Assembly: GCA_035307765.1 (NCBI GenBank)
Contig: DATGHU010000040.1
Span: forward strand, 34,983-98,982
DNA length: 64,000 bases
Direction: 5' to 3'
From: a bacterium
GTDB taxonomy: Bacteria; Sysuimicrobiota; Sysuimicrobiia; Sysuimicrobiales; Segetimicrobiaceae
The notes below the pieces were generated by a model, which did not search any database, was not told the DNA's origin, and saw only the letters and a list, made by a program, of their open reading frames with translations. Within the stretch, counting starts at the first letter, position 1; each line of letters begins with the position of its first letter. Positions 8,249-17,525 of this stretch are shown here, piece after piece. Made by a program: the position numbers and the translations under genes.

Positions 8249-10087
8249 GTGATCAGGGCGATTCGTAACATTGCGATCATCGCGCACGTCGACCATGGGA
8301 AAACGACATTGGTCGACGCCATGCTGTGGCAGAGTGGCGCGTTTCGTGCCAATGAAATCATGGTGGACCGGGTGATGGACTCCAACGAGCTGGAGCGCGA
8401 GCGCGGCATCACGATCCTGGCCAAGAACACCGCCATCATCTATGCCGACACCAAAATCAACATCGTGGATACCCCCGGTCACAGCGACTTTGGCGGGGAG
8501 GTCGAACGTGCCCTGAAGATGGTGGATGGGGTGATGCTGCTGGTGGACGCGAGCGAAGGACCCCTCCCCCAAACCCGCTACGTGCTGAGCAAGGCCCTGG
8601 AGGGCGGCCTGCCGCCAATCGTGGTTATCAACAAAATTGACCGGCCCGATGCGCGCCCGCAACAAGTGTTGAACGAAATCTACGACCTGTTCATCGACCT
8701 GGACGCCCAGGAAGGGCAACTCGATTTCCCAGTCCTCTACACCAACGCGAAGCTGGGCACCGCTTCGACCGATCCGGCGCAGGCGGGGAAGGATCTGCGT
8801 CCCCTGTTTGAGGCGATCGTCTCCACCATCCCCGCGCCCGGCGGAACGGCCGGGGCCCCGCTACAGGTGTTGGTCGCCAACCTCGACTACAGCGATTACC
8901 TCGGCCGCATCGCGATCGCGCGGGTCTTCAACGGCACGCTGAAGACGGGCGAAGACGTGAGCATTGCGAAGATTGATGGCTCGGCGCCCAAAACGCGCAT
9001 CACCAAACTGTTTTCGTTCAACGGGCTAAAACGGGTAGAGATTACCTCGACCGATCTTGGCGACATCATCGCGGTCGCCGGCGTTGAAGGCATTGCCATC
9101 GGCGACACCATTACCGAGGCCGATGTGCCCGCTCCCCTGCCCCGCATTGCGATTGATGAACCGACCATCGCGATGCAGTTCACCGTGAACACTTCGCCTT
9201 TTGCCGGCAGAGAGGGGACGTACGTCACCTCACGCAACCTGCGCGAGCGCTTGGAGAAAGAGACGCTGACGAATGTCTCCATGCGGGTGGAGGAAATGGA
9301 CAGTACCGATTCCTTCAAGGTCATGGGGAGAGGAGAGCTCCAGCTCGCCATCCTCATCGAGATGATGCGGAGAGAGGGATACGAGCTGATGGTCGGCAAG
9401 CCGCAAATTGTGACCAAGATGCTCGCCGGCAAGCTGATGGAACCTATTGAGCGGGTGACGATCGACGTGCCCGAGACCTTTGTCGGGGTGGTGGTGGAGA
9501 AACTCGGCGCTCGCAAGGGACTGATGACCAACATACACAACCACGGGTTTGGGCGCGCGCGCTTGGAGTTCCGACTTCCCAGTCGCGCCCTCATCGGCTT
9601 GCGAGGCGAGTTGCTTACCGACACACGCGGCACCATTGTCATGAATTCGCTTTTCGATGGTTACACCGAGTGGATGGGAGAGATCCCGCGTCGCCCCACG
9701 GGTGCGCTCGTCGCCGATCGGCCGGGGGTGACGACGTCCTACGCCCTCTACAATCTACAGGAGCGCGGCGAACTCTTCGCCGGCCCAGGGATCGACGTGT
9801 ACGAAGGAATGATCATCGGCGAGAACGCACGAGACAATGATCTCGACGTCAACATCGTGCGGGAGAAGAAACTCACCAACATGCGGGCATCCACCGCCGA
9901 CGACGCCATCCGACTCGTCCCATTCCGGGCCTTGAATCTGGAGCAAGCGATTGAATTTATTGCGGACGATGAGTTTGTGGAGGTCACGCCCAGATCACTG
10001 CGTCTGCGGAAGAAAACCCTGCAGTCAAACCGCCGCCCGCGGAAAGGTGCGGTCCCGGCTGCGGGATCACGCCTTTCCGAGCAATGA
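8249..10087 (+). CDS. typA: GTP-binding protein TypA/BipA
   Basis: A ribosome-binding translational GTPase, 612 residues, the usual size for TypA/BipA. All GTPase motifs are present: AHVDHGKTT (residues 12-20), RERGITI (50-56), [10 protein letters not shown] (74-83) and NKID (128-131). They are followed by EF-Tu-like domain 2, two EF-G-like alpha-beta domains ([15 protein letters not shown], then the V-domain [20 protein letters not shown]) and the TypA-specific C-terminal domain with KKLTNMRAS. The family supports ribosome assembly and growth under stress such as low temperature. The GTG start has GAGGAG upstream. The gene is monocistronic here and converges on the amidohydrolase. Confidence 0.97.
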   Translation: MIRAIRNIAIIAHVDHGKTTLVDAMLWQSGAFRANEIMVDRVMDSNELERERGITILAKNTAIIYADTKINIVDTPGHSDFGGEVERALKMVDGVMLLVDASEGPLPQTRYVLSKALEGGLPPIVVINKIDRPDARPQQVLNEIYDLFIDLDAQEGQLDFPVLYTNAKLGTASTDPAQAGKDLRPLFEAIVSTIPAPGGTAGAPLQVLVANLDYSDYLGRIAIARVFNGTLKTGEDVSIAKIDGSAPKTRITKLFSFNGLKRVEITSTDLGDIIAVAGVEGIAIGDTITEADVPAPLPRIAIDEPTIAMQFTVNTSPFAGREGTYVTSRNLRERLEKETLTNVSMRVEEMDSTDSFKVMGRGELQLAILIEMMRREGYELMVGKPQIVTKMLAGKLMEPIERVTIDVPETFVGVVVEKLGARKGLMTNIHNHGFGRARLEFRLPSRALIGLRGELLTDTRGTIVMNSLFDGYTEWMGEIPRRPTGALVADRPGVTTSYALYNLQERGELFAGPGIDVYEGMIIGENARDNDLDVNIVREKKLTNMRASTADDAIRLVPFRALNLEQAIEFIADDEFVEVTPRSLRLRKKTLQSNRRPRKGAVPAAGSRLSEQ

Positions 10088-10238
10088 CGGGCTGAAATTC
10101 ACGTACCCAGGGGGCGCCCCTCCCCCGCCCTCCTGCGGACGCTGGGCGGCCGCGGCCTTCGCCCGCTCGTCTTGCGCCGCTTCAGCAGCTCCACGCGTAT
10201 CAATTCGGTCCGAAGGCCGCGGCGAGCGCGGGTCGCGA

Positions 10239-11411
10239 CTACGGTGCCGCGTCGCGCACGACCTCGCCCCCCTGCATCACGATGGCGACCTGGTGCAGCG
10301 CCGCGATATCGCGGGTGGGGTCTCCCTTGACCGCAAGCAGGTCCGCAACCTTGCCGGAGGCGATCGTGCCGGTCTCGTGGTCTGTCCCCAGCGCGGCCGC
10401 CCCGCCGGATGTCGCGGCCGCCAGCGCCGCGCTCGGGCGCATGCCGCACTCCACCATGTACTCGATTTCCTCGGGCAGCGACTCAAATCGGCCGAGCCCG
10501 AAGAAGAGATCCGTACCGGCGCCCATCGGGACCCCGGCCGCGAGGGCGATCTGGAAGCTTTCGACGGCGCGTTTCGCACGCACGGGAATCGAGCGGAACA
10601 TCGGGATGGTCTTGTACTCGTCCCACCGATCCATGATCCGCTTCGAGACGAGCAGCGTTGGGACAAGCGTCATCCCCCGATCAGCCATCTGGCGCGCGGT
10701 CCGCTCGTCGAGATCGGACCCGTGCTCCATCGTGTCCACACCCGCCTGCACGGCCATTTGGCTGGACCCAAGGATTGACGCGTGGCACGCGACCCGCCGG
10801 CCCAGTCGGTGTGCCTCGTCGACGATGGCGTCAAGTTCGGCCTGCGTGAGCTCCACGACGTTCAAAGGCCCGTTCGTTGTGACCTTGATGCAATCCGCCC
10901 CCGCTTTCACCTGCTCGCGGACGGCGCGCCGGCAGTCATCCGGACCGTCCACCTCGCGCGCCATTCCGGGAAGGGCCGGCGGCTCCGACCCGTGGCCGCC
11001 GGTCATGCAAAGGATCTGCCCGCACGGCACCACGCGGGAGCCCGGAATGTCACCACGTCCCACCGCATCGCGCGCGGCCGCGGCGACGCCGCCCAGAGTG
11101 CCGACGTCGCGAACCGTCGTGATCCCCACGGCTTGTGTGGCGCGGAGGTTGCGGGCTGCCCGGAACGCAATCGTCGCGACACTCGGGGCGAACGTCCGCG
11201 GACCCCACCCCAAGTGGACGTGAAGATCGATCAGGCCGGGGAGCAGCGTGCACCCGCTGAGATCAATCGTCCGCGCGTCGGCACCCCCGTCTGCGGACCC
11301 ATCGCTCGCCACCTCGGTGATACGGTCGCCTTCGACAACGACCGTTCGGCGCTCGGGCGGCCGGCCGGTGCCGTCGAAGACGCTCGCGCCGCGCAGAATC
11401 ATCCGGGTCAT
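10239..11411 (-). CDS. Imidazolonepropionase-like amidohydrolase
   Basis: A 390-residue metal-dependent hydrolase of the amidohydrolase superfamily. Ligands and catalytic residues are visible: HVH (64-66), Lys in CIKVTTNG (176), His in VACHAS (210), His in DTMEHG (230) and the catalytic Asp in GAGTD (301). The flanking beta-sandwich is formed by the first 55 and last 50 residues. Relatives hydrolyse cyclic amides, peptides and carbamates, so the substrate is open. The ATG at 11411 has GGGAGG at good spacing and starts 24 bp after the permease stop. It is the last gene of the binding protein-permease-permease operon, which suggests it degrades the imported compound. No signal peptide is seen, so it is cytoplasmic. 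Confidence 0.92.
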   Translation of the reverse strand: MTRMILRGASVFDGTGRPPERRTVVVEGDRITEVASDGSADGGADARTIDLSGCTLLPGLIDLHVHLGWGPRTFAPSVATIAFRAARNLRATQAVGITTVRDVGTLGGVAAAARDAVGRGDIPGSRVVPCGQILCMTGGHGSEPPALPGMAREVDGPDDCRRAVREQVKAGADCIKVTTNGPLNVVELTQAELDAIVDEAHRLGRRVACHASILGSSQMAVQAGVDTMEHGSDLDERTARQMADRGMTLVPTLLVSKRIMDRWDEYKTIPMFRSIPVRAKRAVESFQIALAAGVPMGAGTDLFFGLGRFESLPEEIEYMVECGMRPSAALAAATSGGAAALGTDHETGTIASGKVADLLAVKGDPTRDIAALHQVAIVMQGGEVVRDAAP

Positions 11412-11434
11412 CTCACGCCTCCCGCTCGAACGAC

Positions 11435-12328
11435 TCAAATCTGCAGTCTGGGATCAAAAGCGTCGCGGAGACCGTCGCCGACCAGATTAAATGCCATCAC
11501 ACCCAAGAGCACACACAACCCTGGGAATAGCGACACCCACCAGGCGGTGGCGAGATACTCTCGCCCGTCGGCGATGATGTTCCCCCAACTCGGCTGGGGC
11601 GGCTGCACCCCGAGGCCCAGGAAGCTCAAACCCGCCTCCGTCAGGATCGCCAGGCCGACGCGCAGGGTGGCCGAGATCACGATCACGGGCACGACGTTCG
11701 GTAGGAGATGGCGCGCGATGATCCGGCCGCTCGACGCGCCGGTCGCCCGGGCGGCCGCGACGAAGTCCCGGCCGCGCAGCGACAGAAACTCCCCCCGCAC
11801 CAGCCGGGCCGTCGGGGGCCACGCGGTGACCCCGATAATCAAGATGAGACCGGGTACGCTGGGGCCGAACAACGCCAGGAACGCGACCGCGAGGAAGAAT
11901 ATCGGGATCGCCAACACGACATCGGTCAGGCGCATCAGTACGGCATCGGCCAAACCGCCGAAATACCCCGCCGAAGCGCCGACAAGAATGCCGATCACCA
12001 CGGAGATGAGCATCGAGAGGAGTCCGATCGCCAGCGAGATGCGCGAGGCGACGATGATCCGGCTGAGCACGTCGCGCCCCAGGTTGTCCGTACCGAGCAG
12101 GTACGGCCACGCGGGCGCGCGCAGGATCGCCAGGACGTGCGGCACGTCCGGCCGGAACGGCGCGAGGCGCGGCGCGGCGAGCGCGATCGTAAAGAACAAC
12201 GCCATGATCGCGCAGCCCGCGATCGCCCGCGGGTTGCGAATGAACCGGTGTCGCGCGCCGCGCCGTCCCCGATGTCCGGTGCCGGATCGCCCGGGACCGG
12301 CGGTGGGGCGAAAGGACTGTCTAGCCAT
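11435..12328 (-). CDS. Dipeptide-type ABC transporter permease (DppC-like)
   Basis: A 297-residue inner-membrane permease of the peptide/nickel family. A basic N-terminus precedes the first helix (CAIMALFFTIALAAP). The family phrase LGTDNLGRDVLSRII follows, then about five helices. The ATPase-docking EAA loop reads FVAAARATGASSGRIIARHLLPN. The C-terminus GDGLRDAFDP is characteristic of DppC/OppC proteins. Its start overlaps the upstream permease stop by 8 bp, so the two are translationally coupled. No ATPase gene follows; the next gene is the amidohydrolase. The imported solute is unknown and need not be a peptide. Confidence 0.93.
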   Translation of the reverse strand: MARQSFRPTAGPGRSGTGHRGRRGARHRFIRNPRAIAGCAIMALFFTIALAAPRLAPFRPDVPHVLAILRAPAWPYLLGTDNLGRDVLSRIIVASRISLAIGLLSMLISVVIGILVGASAGYFGGLADAVLMRLTDVVLAIPIFFLAVAFLALFGPSVPGLILIIGVTAWPPTARLVRGEFLSLRGRDFVAAARATGASSGRIIARHLLPNVVPVIVISATLRVGLAILTEAGLSFLGLGVQPPQPSWGNIIADGREYLATAWWVSLFPGLCVLLGVMAFNLVGDGLRDAFDPRLQI

Positions 12329-13274
12329 CGCGGATCCGGGGGTCGAGATAGAAATAGCCGAGGTCGGCGCCGAGGTTGCTCAGCGCCACCAGCACGCCGG
12401 CGACGGTCGTCGTGGTCAGCACCGTCGGGTAGTCGCGCGCCAGCGCGGCGTTCACCGCCAGCCGGCCGATGCCGGGTAGGGCGAAAATCGTTTCGACGAC
12501 CACCGAGCCGCTCAGCAGAAAGGGCAGCAGCAATGCGACGATGGTGAGCATCGGCGTCAGCGAGTTCCGGGCAACGTGCCGGAGGAAGACGGCCTGTTCC
12601 GCCAGCCCTTTGCTGCGCGCGACGCGCACGTAGTCCTGGTCGAGTGCGTCGAGCAACGACGATCGAGCATATCGCACGAGCACGGGGAGGATGCTCAGCG
12701 CCTGCACGATCGTCGGCATCACGAGGTAGGGGAAGATCACGACAGGGTTGTATCCGGCAACCCCCACGGGGCGGAGCCCGCTCGCCGGCAACGCGCCCAG
12801 TTTTCCGGTAAGGACGAAGATCAGCACAAGTGCGAACCAGAACGTCGGGAGCGAAATGCCCAGCAGCGAAAACAGCGTCGCGACGTGGTCGACGCTACTG
12901 TAGGGCCGCAGCGCCGAAACGACCGCGATCGGCGACGCCAGCGCGATGGTCAGGGCAAGCGACGTCGCGGTGAGGATGAGGGTCGTCGGCAGAGCGTCGA
13001 TCACGCGTTGGGTCGTGGGACGCCGGTCGCTGAAGCTCCGAAGCTTTCCGGTCATGAGATCCGCCATCATCGAAACGTACTGCACCGGGAGCGGCCGGTC
13101 GAGCCCGAGCTGGTGGCGCAGCTGTGCGACGTCGGTGAACCCGCGCTGCTCCGGTGAGACTAGAAAGTCGACGGGATCCCCCGGCGCCAGCACCAAGAGT
13201 GCGAAGGTGATCGCGGTGATCCCAAACAGTAGCGGGATGAGGGTGAGCACCCGCCGTGCGATGTAACCACTCAC
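12321..13274 (-). CDS. Dipeptide-type ABC transporter permease (DppB-like)
   Basis: A 317-residue inner-membrane permease, first of the permease pair. It starts GTG with the DppB-family opening YIARRVLTLIPLLFGI, then APGDPVDF and an extracytoplasmic loop, and about five further helices. The EAA loop reads YVRVARSKGLAEQAVFLRHVARN, and the C-terminus has the usual YFYLDPRI. The start is 13 bp after the stop of the binding-protein gene. It pairs with the downstream DppC-like subunit to form the channel. Confidence 0.93.
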   Translation of the reverse strand: MSGYIARRVLTLIPLLFGITAITFALLVLAPGDPVDFLVSPEQRGFTDVAQLRHQLGLDRPLPVQYVSMMADLMTGKLRSFSDRRPTTQRVIDALPTTLILTATSLALTIALASPIAVVSALRPYSSVDHVATLFSLLGISLPTFWFALVLIFVLTGKLGALPASGLRPVGVAGYNPVVIFPYLVMPTIVQALSILPVLVRYARSSLLDALDQDYVRVARSKGLAEQAVFLRHVARNSLTPMLTIVALLLPFLLSGSVVVETIFALPGIGRLAVNAALARDYPTVLTTTTVAGVLVALSNLGADLGYFYLDPRIRDG

Positions 13275-13287
13275 GCGACCCGCTGGC

Positions 13288-14904
13288 TCAGCGCGCCGTC
13301 CAACGCGGCAGGGATCCGAAGAAATCGCGGAGCGAGTTGACCCCGGTCGGCAAGACGAAGTTCTTGTTGACCCCCCAGATCACATCGGGCCGGATCGTGA
13401 GGATGTGTGGTGCGTCCGAAAGCACGAGCTCCTGTATCTGGTTATAGAGCACCTTCTGCGCCGCCCGATCGCGGGTCAGCACGACCTGCTGGAGCAACTG
13501 GTCCATCTTCGGATTGTCGTAACCGATGATTTGGGAGGTCGACCCCGTGCCCAAGAAGTTTGCCTCAAGCTCCGCCTGCGGCGGTAAGATCAAGTTAAAC
13601 CAAGCGATGCCGACCAGCTCGATCGGGGCGCCCGGCGTGAAGTATCGGCTAAAAAAGTCGCCGCGCTCGATCGCCTGCACGTCGATCGCGATGCCGACGG
13701 CGCGGAGATACTGCTGGATCAGGAGCGCCTGGTCTTGGTAGTCCTTCCCGGCGAGGAACGCGTACTTGGCTTTGAACGGCTGCCCGCCCTTCTGCACGAT
13801 CCCGTCCGGCCCCGGCGTCCACCCGGCTTGGGTCAGGAGCTGCTTTGCTTTCGCCGGATCGTACGCGTACCCTTTGAGCTGCTTGTCGTACTGCCAGAGA
13901 CTTGGGTGAACGGGGCTCTGGCAGACCGTCCCCAGACCTCGGTACAGCGCACTGAGCATCTCCTCGCGATTGATCGCGTACGCCATCGCCTGGCGGACCC
14001 GAACGTCCTGGAACATCGGCAGTTTGAGGTTGGGCGCGAACCAATAGAATGTGTCCCCGGGCACCCGCAGCGGCGTGACCCGCGGATCGTTCTGAAACTG
14101 CGCATACGCCTCGGGAAGGATGCGACCGGCGTCGATATTGCCGGCATGGAGCTCCGCGAGCACCGTGGCGTCTTCCGGAATCAGCTTGAACACCACGCGC
14201 GGCAGGTGCGGGGCGCCCCCCCAATACTCGCGGAACGCCTCGAACGTGATGCTCTCCGACTCGCGCCACTCGACCAGGCGGTAGGGTCCCGCCCCGATCG
14301 GCCGTCGGGCAAACGGCGCCTCCTGCAGCCGCGACATGTCAACGTTTGCGAGCGCGTGCGCGGGGAGGATGGCCCCGGTCCCGATCTGTTCGTAGAAGAA
14401 CGGATACGGACGGTTGAGGATGAACCGCACCACACGCGGGTTGACGACCGTAATCCCCGTCACCGCGGAGGCCTTGCCCGCCTTGTACTCTCGCGCCCCG
14501 GCAATCTCCAGGAACGCCGGAGCGGTCGTGGGGTACTTGGGATGCAGATAGAGTTCGTAGCTGAACTTCACATCGCGAGCCGTCACGGGTGACCCATCTT
14601 GGAATTTCGCGCCCCGAAGGGTGACAAGATACGTCTTGCCGTCCGGCGAGGCCGGGTACTGCGCGGCGAGCCGTCCGCTGACGTTCCCCTGACCGTCGAC
14701 GGCCGTCAGGGAATCGTTGATCAAGAGATTGACGTACGAAAATACCGCTTCGCTGCTCCCCAGCATGCGAACCGGAAGGCCCCAGATCGCGATCACGACC
14801 TGCGATGGCCCCTGCGCGGCTTCCCCCGGCCGGCTCAAGGCCCCAGCGACACCAGTCGCGATTCCGCCCATACCGATCTTCAACAACGCGCGTCGAGTCA
14901 ACAT
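13288..14904 (-). CDS. ABC transporter substrate-binding protein, family 5, Tat signal
   Basis: A 538-residue solute receptor of the DppA/OppA family (SBP_bac_5). The ATG at 14904 opens with TRRALLKIG and a hydrophobic stretch ending near GEA, a twin-arginine-type export signal. Family phrases follow: LINDSLTAVDG, GKTYLVTLRGAKFQDGSPVTARDVKFSYEL split over residues 80-125, GAGPYRLVEW, VRQAMAYAINREEML and GWTPGPDGI. The reading frame continues 645 bp upstream without a stop, but those codons lie across the divergent monooxygenase gene and are not coding. It is the first gene of the importer operon and is separated by 174 bp from the divergent flavin monooxygenase. Ligand not predictable from sequence. 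Confidence 0.93.
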   Translation of the reverse strand: MLTRRALLKIGMGGIATGVAGALSRPGEAAQGPSQVVIAIWGLPVRMLGSSEAVFSYVNLLINDSLTAVDGQGNVSGRLAAQYPASPDGKTYLVTLRGAKFQDGSPVTARDVKFSYELYLHPKYPTTAPAFLEIAGAREYKAGKASAVTGITVVNPRVVRFILNRPYPFFYEQIGTGAILPAHALANVDMSRLQEAPFARRPIGAGPYRLVEWRESESITFEAFREYWGGAPHLPRVVFKLIPEDATVLAELHAGNIDAGRILPEAYAQFQNDPRVTPLRVPGDTFYWFAPNLKLPMFQDVRVRQAMAYAINREEMLSALYRGLGTVCQSPVHPSLWQYDKQLKGYAYDPAKAKQLLTQAGWTPGPDGIVQKGGQPFKAKYAFLAGKDYQDQALLIQQYLRAVGIAIDVQAIERGDFFSRYFTPGAPIELVGIAWFNLILPPQAELEANFLGTGSTSQIIGYDNPKMDQLLQQVVLTRDRAAQKVLYNQIQELVLSDAPHILTIRPDVIWGVNKNFVLPTGVNSLRDFFGSLPRWTAR

Positions 14905-15078
14905 ATCGAGCCCCCACCACCCAAACCTGCGTCCCGAGTTGGTCCCACGCCGGTCACTGATTCGCTGAGGCACCGACGACTCCTCCGATCGGCGGCGCAG
15001 GGGTGGAAGGAGCCGCCAAGGAAGATCCCTCAACGCCTCGCGCGGCGCATGATCTGGCGGAGGTGGAGGGGTGAAGGT

Positions 15079-16044
15079 ATGAAGTTCGGACTGACGCTGC
15101 CAAACCGCGGTGTGCTCTTCGGAGCGATCACGCCGGATGAAATGCTCGCCATGAGCGAGATCGCCGACCAGTCGGGACGGTTCGAGCATCTCTGGGTCGG
15201 CGACAGCTTTCTCGCCAAGCCGCGGATGGAAAGCATCACGTTGATGGCCGGCCTTGCCGCTCGGACGAAACGCCTGCGGATCGGTCCGGCGTGTATGGCC
15301 AGTTTCCCGCTGCGCGATCCGCTCCTGCTGGCGTACCAGTGGGCGAGCCTCGATCTGCTGTCCAACGGGCGCACCATCCTGGTGGCGTGCACCGGCATCG
15401 TGCCGCAGGCCGGCGCGGCAGTGGAGGACGCGCAGTACGGGGTCGACAACAAGGCACGCGCCGAACGGTTGGTCGAGTGGATCGTGCTGCTGAAACGTCT
15501 GTGGACCGAGGAGAAGGTGACGGTTGAGGGCCGGCACTACCGCGTCCATGGCGTCACGATCGAGCCCCGGCCCGCGGCGAAACCACGGCCCCCGATCTGG
15601 ATCGCCAACAATTCACTTGCCGCCCGAAGCGTCGTCGAGCGCACCCATAGACGCGTCGCCGAGCATGCCGATGGTTGGATGACCGCGCTTTCGAACCCCG
15701 AGGAGGTGTCGTGGCGCCTGCAGGACATCCGGAGCAAGGTCCGGGAGCTCGGGCGGAACCCCGATACGTTCCCCACGTGCCTCTACCACAACATCAACGT
15801 CAATGAGGACCGCGGCGCGGCACTGGCGGAATCCAAGAAGTTTCTCGACACCTACTACACCACGGATATGCCTCCGGACCGGGTCGCCAGCTGGACGGCC
15901 GCCGGCTCACCGCAAGAGTGCGTGGAGCACCTTCGTGTCTACGAGCGGATAGGGATGGGTTCTATCGGGTTGCGGTGTACGAGCTGGGACCAGCGGGGGC
16001 AGCTGCGGCGGGTGATCGAGGAAGTGCTGCCCCACCTGAGCTAA
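15079..16044 (+). CDS. LLM-class flavin-dependent oxidoreductase
   Basis: A 321-residue luciferase-like monooxygenase, a TIM-barrel enzyme using FMN or F420. Typical elements: the N-terminal MKFGLTLPNRG, FEHLWVGDSF (about 36-45), the TKRLRIGPACMASFPLRDPLLLA stretch lining the flavin site, RAERLVEWIVLLKRLW, the family phrase YRVHGVTIEPRP and PPIWIANNS. The ATG at 15079 is preceded by GGAGGTGGAGGGG. The gene is divergent from the importer operon (174 bp shared promoter region) and 23 bp upstream of a glyoxalase-like gene, so it probably oxidises the imported compound or a hydrolysis product. F420 versus FMN use cannot be decided here. Confidence 0.9.
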   Translation: MKFGLTLPNRGVLFGAITPDEMLAMSEIADQSGRFEHLWVGDSFLAKPRMESITLMAGLAARTKRLRIGPACMASFPLRDPLLLAYQWASLDLLSNGRTILVACTGIVPQAGAAVEDAQYGVDNKARAERLVEWIVLLKRLWTEEKVTVEGRHYRVHGVTIEPRPAAKPRPPIWIANNSLAARSVVERTHRRVAEHADGWMTALSNPEEVSWRLQDIRSKVRELGRNPDTFPTCLYHNINVNEDRGAALAESKKFLDTYYTTDMPPDRVASWTAAGSPQECVEHLRVYERIGMGSIGLRCTSWDQRGQLRRVIEEVLPHLS

Positions 16045-16067
16045 CCTCCAACCTCGAAGGAGATGCG

Positions 16068-16778
16068 TTGGGCATCGGGTGCCACACCGCAGAGGGGGAA
16101 ACTTCATTGACGGACCATCCGCTAGTCGCGATCGATCACATCCTCATCCCTGTCGCCGATTTGGCCGACGGAGCCCGTCATCTTGAGCAGACCTACGGGC
16201 TCCGCGCGCTCCCGGGAGGACGGCATCCGGGCGTCGGCACCGGGAACATGATTGTTCCCCTCGGATCATCCTACCTAGAGCTGATCGCGGTCGTGGAGCC
16301 CGCGGAAGCCGGATCCCCAAGCGCTCTTCGCGTGACCAACGCCCTGCGCGACGGGCGGACGTTTGTGACATGGGCGGCACGCACCGATCGCCTCGACGCT
16401 CTTCGGGCCCGCCTCCAGGCGGCCGGTGTCGCGCGGGTGGTGCAGAACGGCGCGCGCGCGCGCCCGGACGGCGTGATGTTGCGATGGCGCACACTCTCGC
16501 TCGTACCGTTTGGCGAGCCGAGCGTGCTGCCGTTCATCATCGAATGGGGCGTACCGCCAGCTCAGCACCCCGCCGCGGCCACGGTCGAGCATCCGTCAGG
16601 TGCGCGCGGGATCCGGCGGCTCCGTCTCGGCGATCCCCACCCAGATGAGGCGACACGCCGATTGGCGTCGCTGCTCGGCGAAGAGATCAGCACCCTCGTG
16701 GTGGTGGAACCCGCGGAGACCCCAGGAGTCGTGGCGGTCGAGCTGGACACGCCCGGTCGCGAAGTCGTGATCACATAA
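16068..16778 (+). CDS. Glyoxalase-like (VOC) domain protein
   Basis: About 236 residues with a vicinal-oxygen-chelate fold of the Glyoxalase_3-like type. The motif start is VAIDHILIPVADL (with the first metal-type His), followed by HPGVGTGNMIVPLGSSYLELIAVV, whose final Glu-Leu-Ile is the usual beta-strand end. A second, more divergent half ends with VVVEPAETPGVVAVELDTPG. The TTG at 16068 is chosen because AAGGAG lies just upstream; a TTG at 16107 behind GAGGGGG is an alternative that removes 13 residues. It lies 23 bp after the flavin monooxygenase, and the pair is likely one operon. Function is probably dioxygenase, isomerase or lyase, unresolved. Confidence 0.82.
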   Translation: MGIGCHTAEGETSLTDHPLVAIDHILIPVADLADGARHLEQTYGLRALPGGRHPGVGTGNMIVPLGSSYLELIAVVEPAEAGSPSALRVTNALRDGRTFVTWAARTDRLDALRARLQAAGVARVVQNGARARPDGVMLRWRTLSLVPFGEPSVLPFIIEWGVPPAQHPAAATVEHPSGARGIRRLRLGDPHPDEATRRLASLLGEEISTLVVVEPAETPGVVAVELDTPGREVVIT

Positions 16779-16804
16779 ACGTGGCGCGGGATCGTCTTGG
16801 AGAT

Positions 16805-16859
16805 GCGCGCCCGGGGGGATTCACCCCCCCCGACCCGCTGCTGAGAAGGCCGACTGCAT
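16805..16859 (-). pseudogene. Degenerate partial copy of tRNA-Arg(UCU)
   Basis: This 55-bp stretch aligns almost base for base with 17530-17583, covering the acceptor 3' strand, T-arm and anticodon arm of the intact tRNA-Arg. Shared blocks include GCGCGCCCGG, GGGATTC and CGACCCGCTGCT. The T-loop is damaged (GAA replaced by C residues) and the anticodon arm and 5' half are lost, so it cannot fold as a tRNA. It lies about 720 bp from the real gene in the same orientation. It could be a leftover attachment-site duplication from an element that integrated at the tRNA 3' end, or a plain duplication. Confidence 0.7.
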
Positions 16860-16962
16860 GATCGTTCCCGAGGTGCGTCGAGTGAGGCGCTGACGCTCCC
16901 CGACTATTCGCTACTGCTTTGGCCGGCGGATGAGCAGGTGGTGGGCATGGAAATCGGGCCTG

Positions 16963-17250
16963 TTACCGCAGCAGGTGATGGACGTCGAAGGCCGTCTCCT
17001 GTGGTGGTGTCGTGAAGCCACCTTTGATGCCCTGCCGCATTCGCGGCATCAGGGTGCCGTCGCGAAACCGCTCCCAGCTCTCTTTGGAGTCGTGGATCGC
17101 GACAATCGTCCAGCCGCCGGCCGACGCACCAGCCGCGTGGAAGATCTGCCCTTTCGGTAGGCTGTCTTTGGTGGGATGCACCGCAGCGATTGACGCTTCG
17201 TACTGCTCCTTTGTACCGCCTGGAAAGTGATGCACGATCCCGTACGCCAT
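16963..17250 (-). CDS. Small dimeric alpha-beta barrel-type protein
   Basis: A 95-residue protein starting MAYGIVHHFPGGTKEQYEAS, with GAGGAG at good spacing before the ATG at 17250. The strand-helix-strand-strand order, with IFHAAGASAGGWTIVAIHDSKESWERFRD in the middle and a C-terminal strand AFDVHHLL, matches ferredoxin-like ABM-type proteins. Many actinobacterial and soil genomes encode such proteins of unknown role. The His-rich ends (VHHF, VHHLL) are conserved-looking but unassigned. It sits between the partial and intact tRNA-Arg copies, so it may be cargo of a past insertion. Confidence 0.75.
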   Translation of the reverse strand: MAYGIVHHFPGGTKEQYEASIAAVHPTKDSLPKGQIFHAAGASAGGWTIVAIHDSKESWERFRDGTLMPRMRQGIKGGFTTPPQETAFDVHHLLR

Positions 17251-17464
17251 TCTTATTCTCCTCTCAGGATGGTTCCGCCTCACACCCGATGCTGCTCGTG
17301 CTTGCGCGGTACGGTAGTCACGTTCCGTAAGTTACGCGCTGACTTTCCCGATTCCTCCGGGAATTCGCCGCTCACTTCGCCCGTCGATGAGCAAAGGCAG
17401 AGCAAAACGCCGGCCAAGTCGGCCCCGGGGCTCGAACCGCTCGAAAATCCGTTCGGCCCGAAAG

Positions 17465-17509
17465 TGTTACCCATGTCTTAGGTACGAAGTGTCACCTATG
17501 TCTCCGGGT
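17465..17509. repeat. Near-identical repeat pair, possible IS-end scar
   Basis: GTGTTACCCATGTCTTAGG and GTGTCACCTATGTCTCCGG occur 26 bp apart in the same orientation and match at about 15 of 19 positions. Sequences of the type TGTCACCTATGTCTCC are familiar to me from the ends of integrase-type insertion sequences in proteobacteria, but I cannot confirm that here. No transposase gene is present, so if real this is only a scar. It lies 20 bp from the tRNA-Arg 3' end. Confidence 0.35.
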
Positions 17510-17525
17510 TGGACCCTGCTTGCTT

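Noticed and set aside
10782-12479. A 565-codon plus-strand frame
   Set aside because: Opposite two permeases and the amidohydrolase; its translation is a shadow of their codon bias.
17280-17474. A 64-codon minus-strand frame beside tRNA-Arg
   Set aside because: No domain, weak start and overlap with the repeat pair; coding status unsupported.
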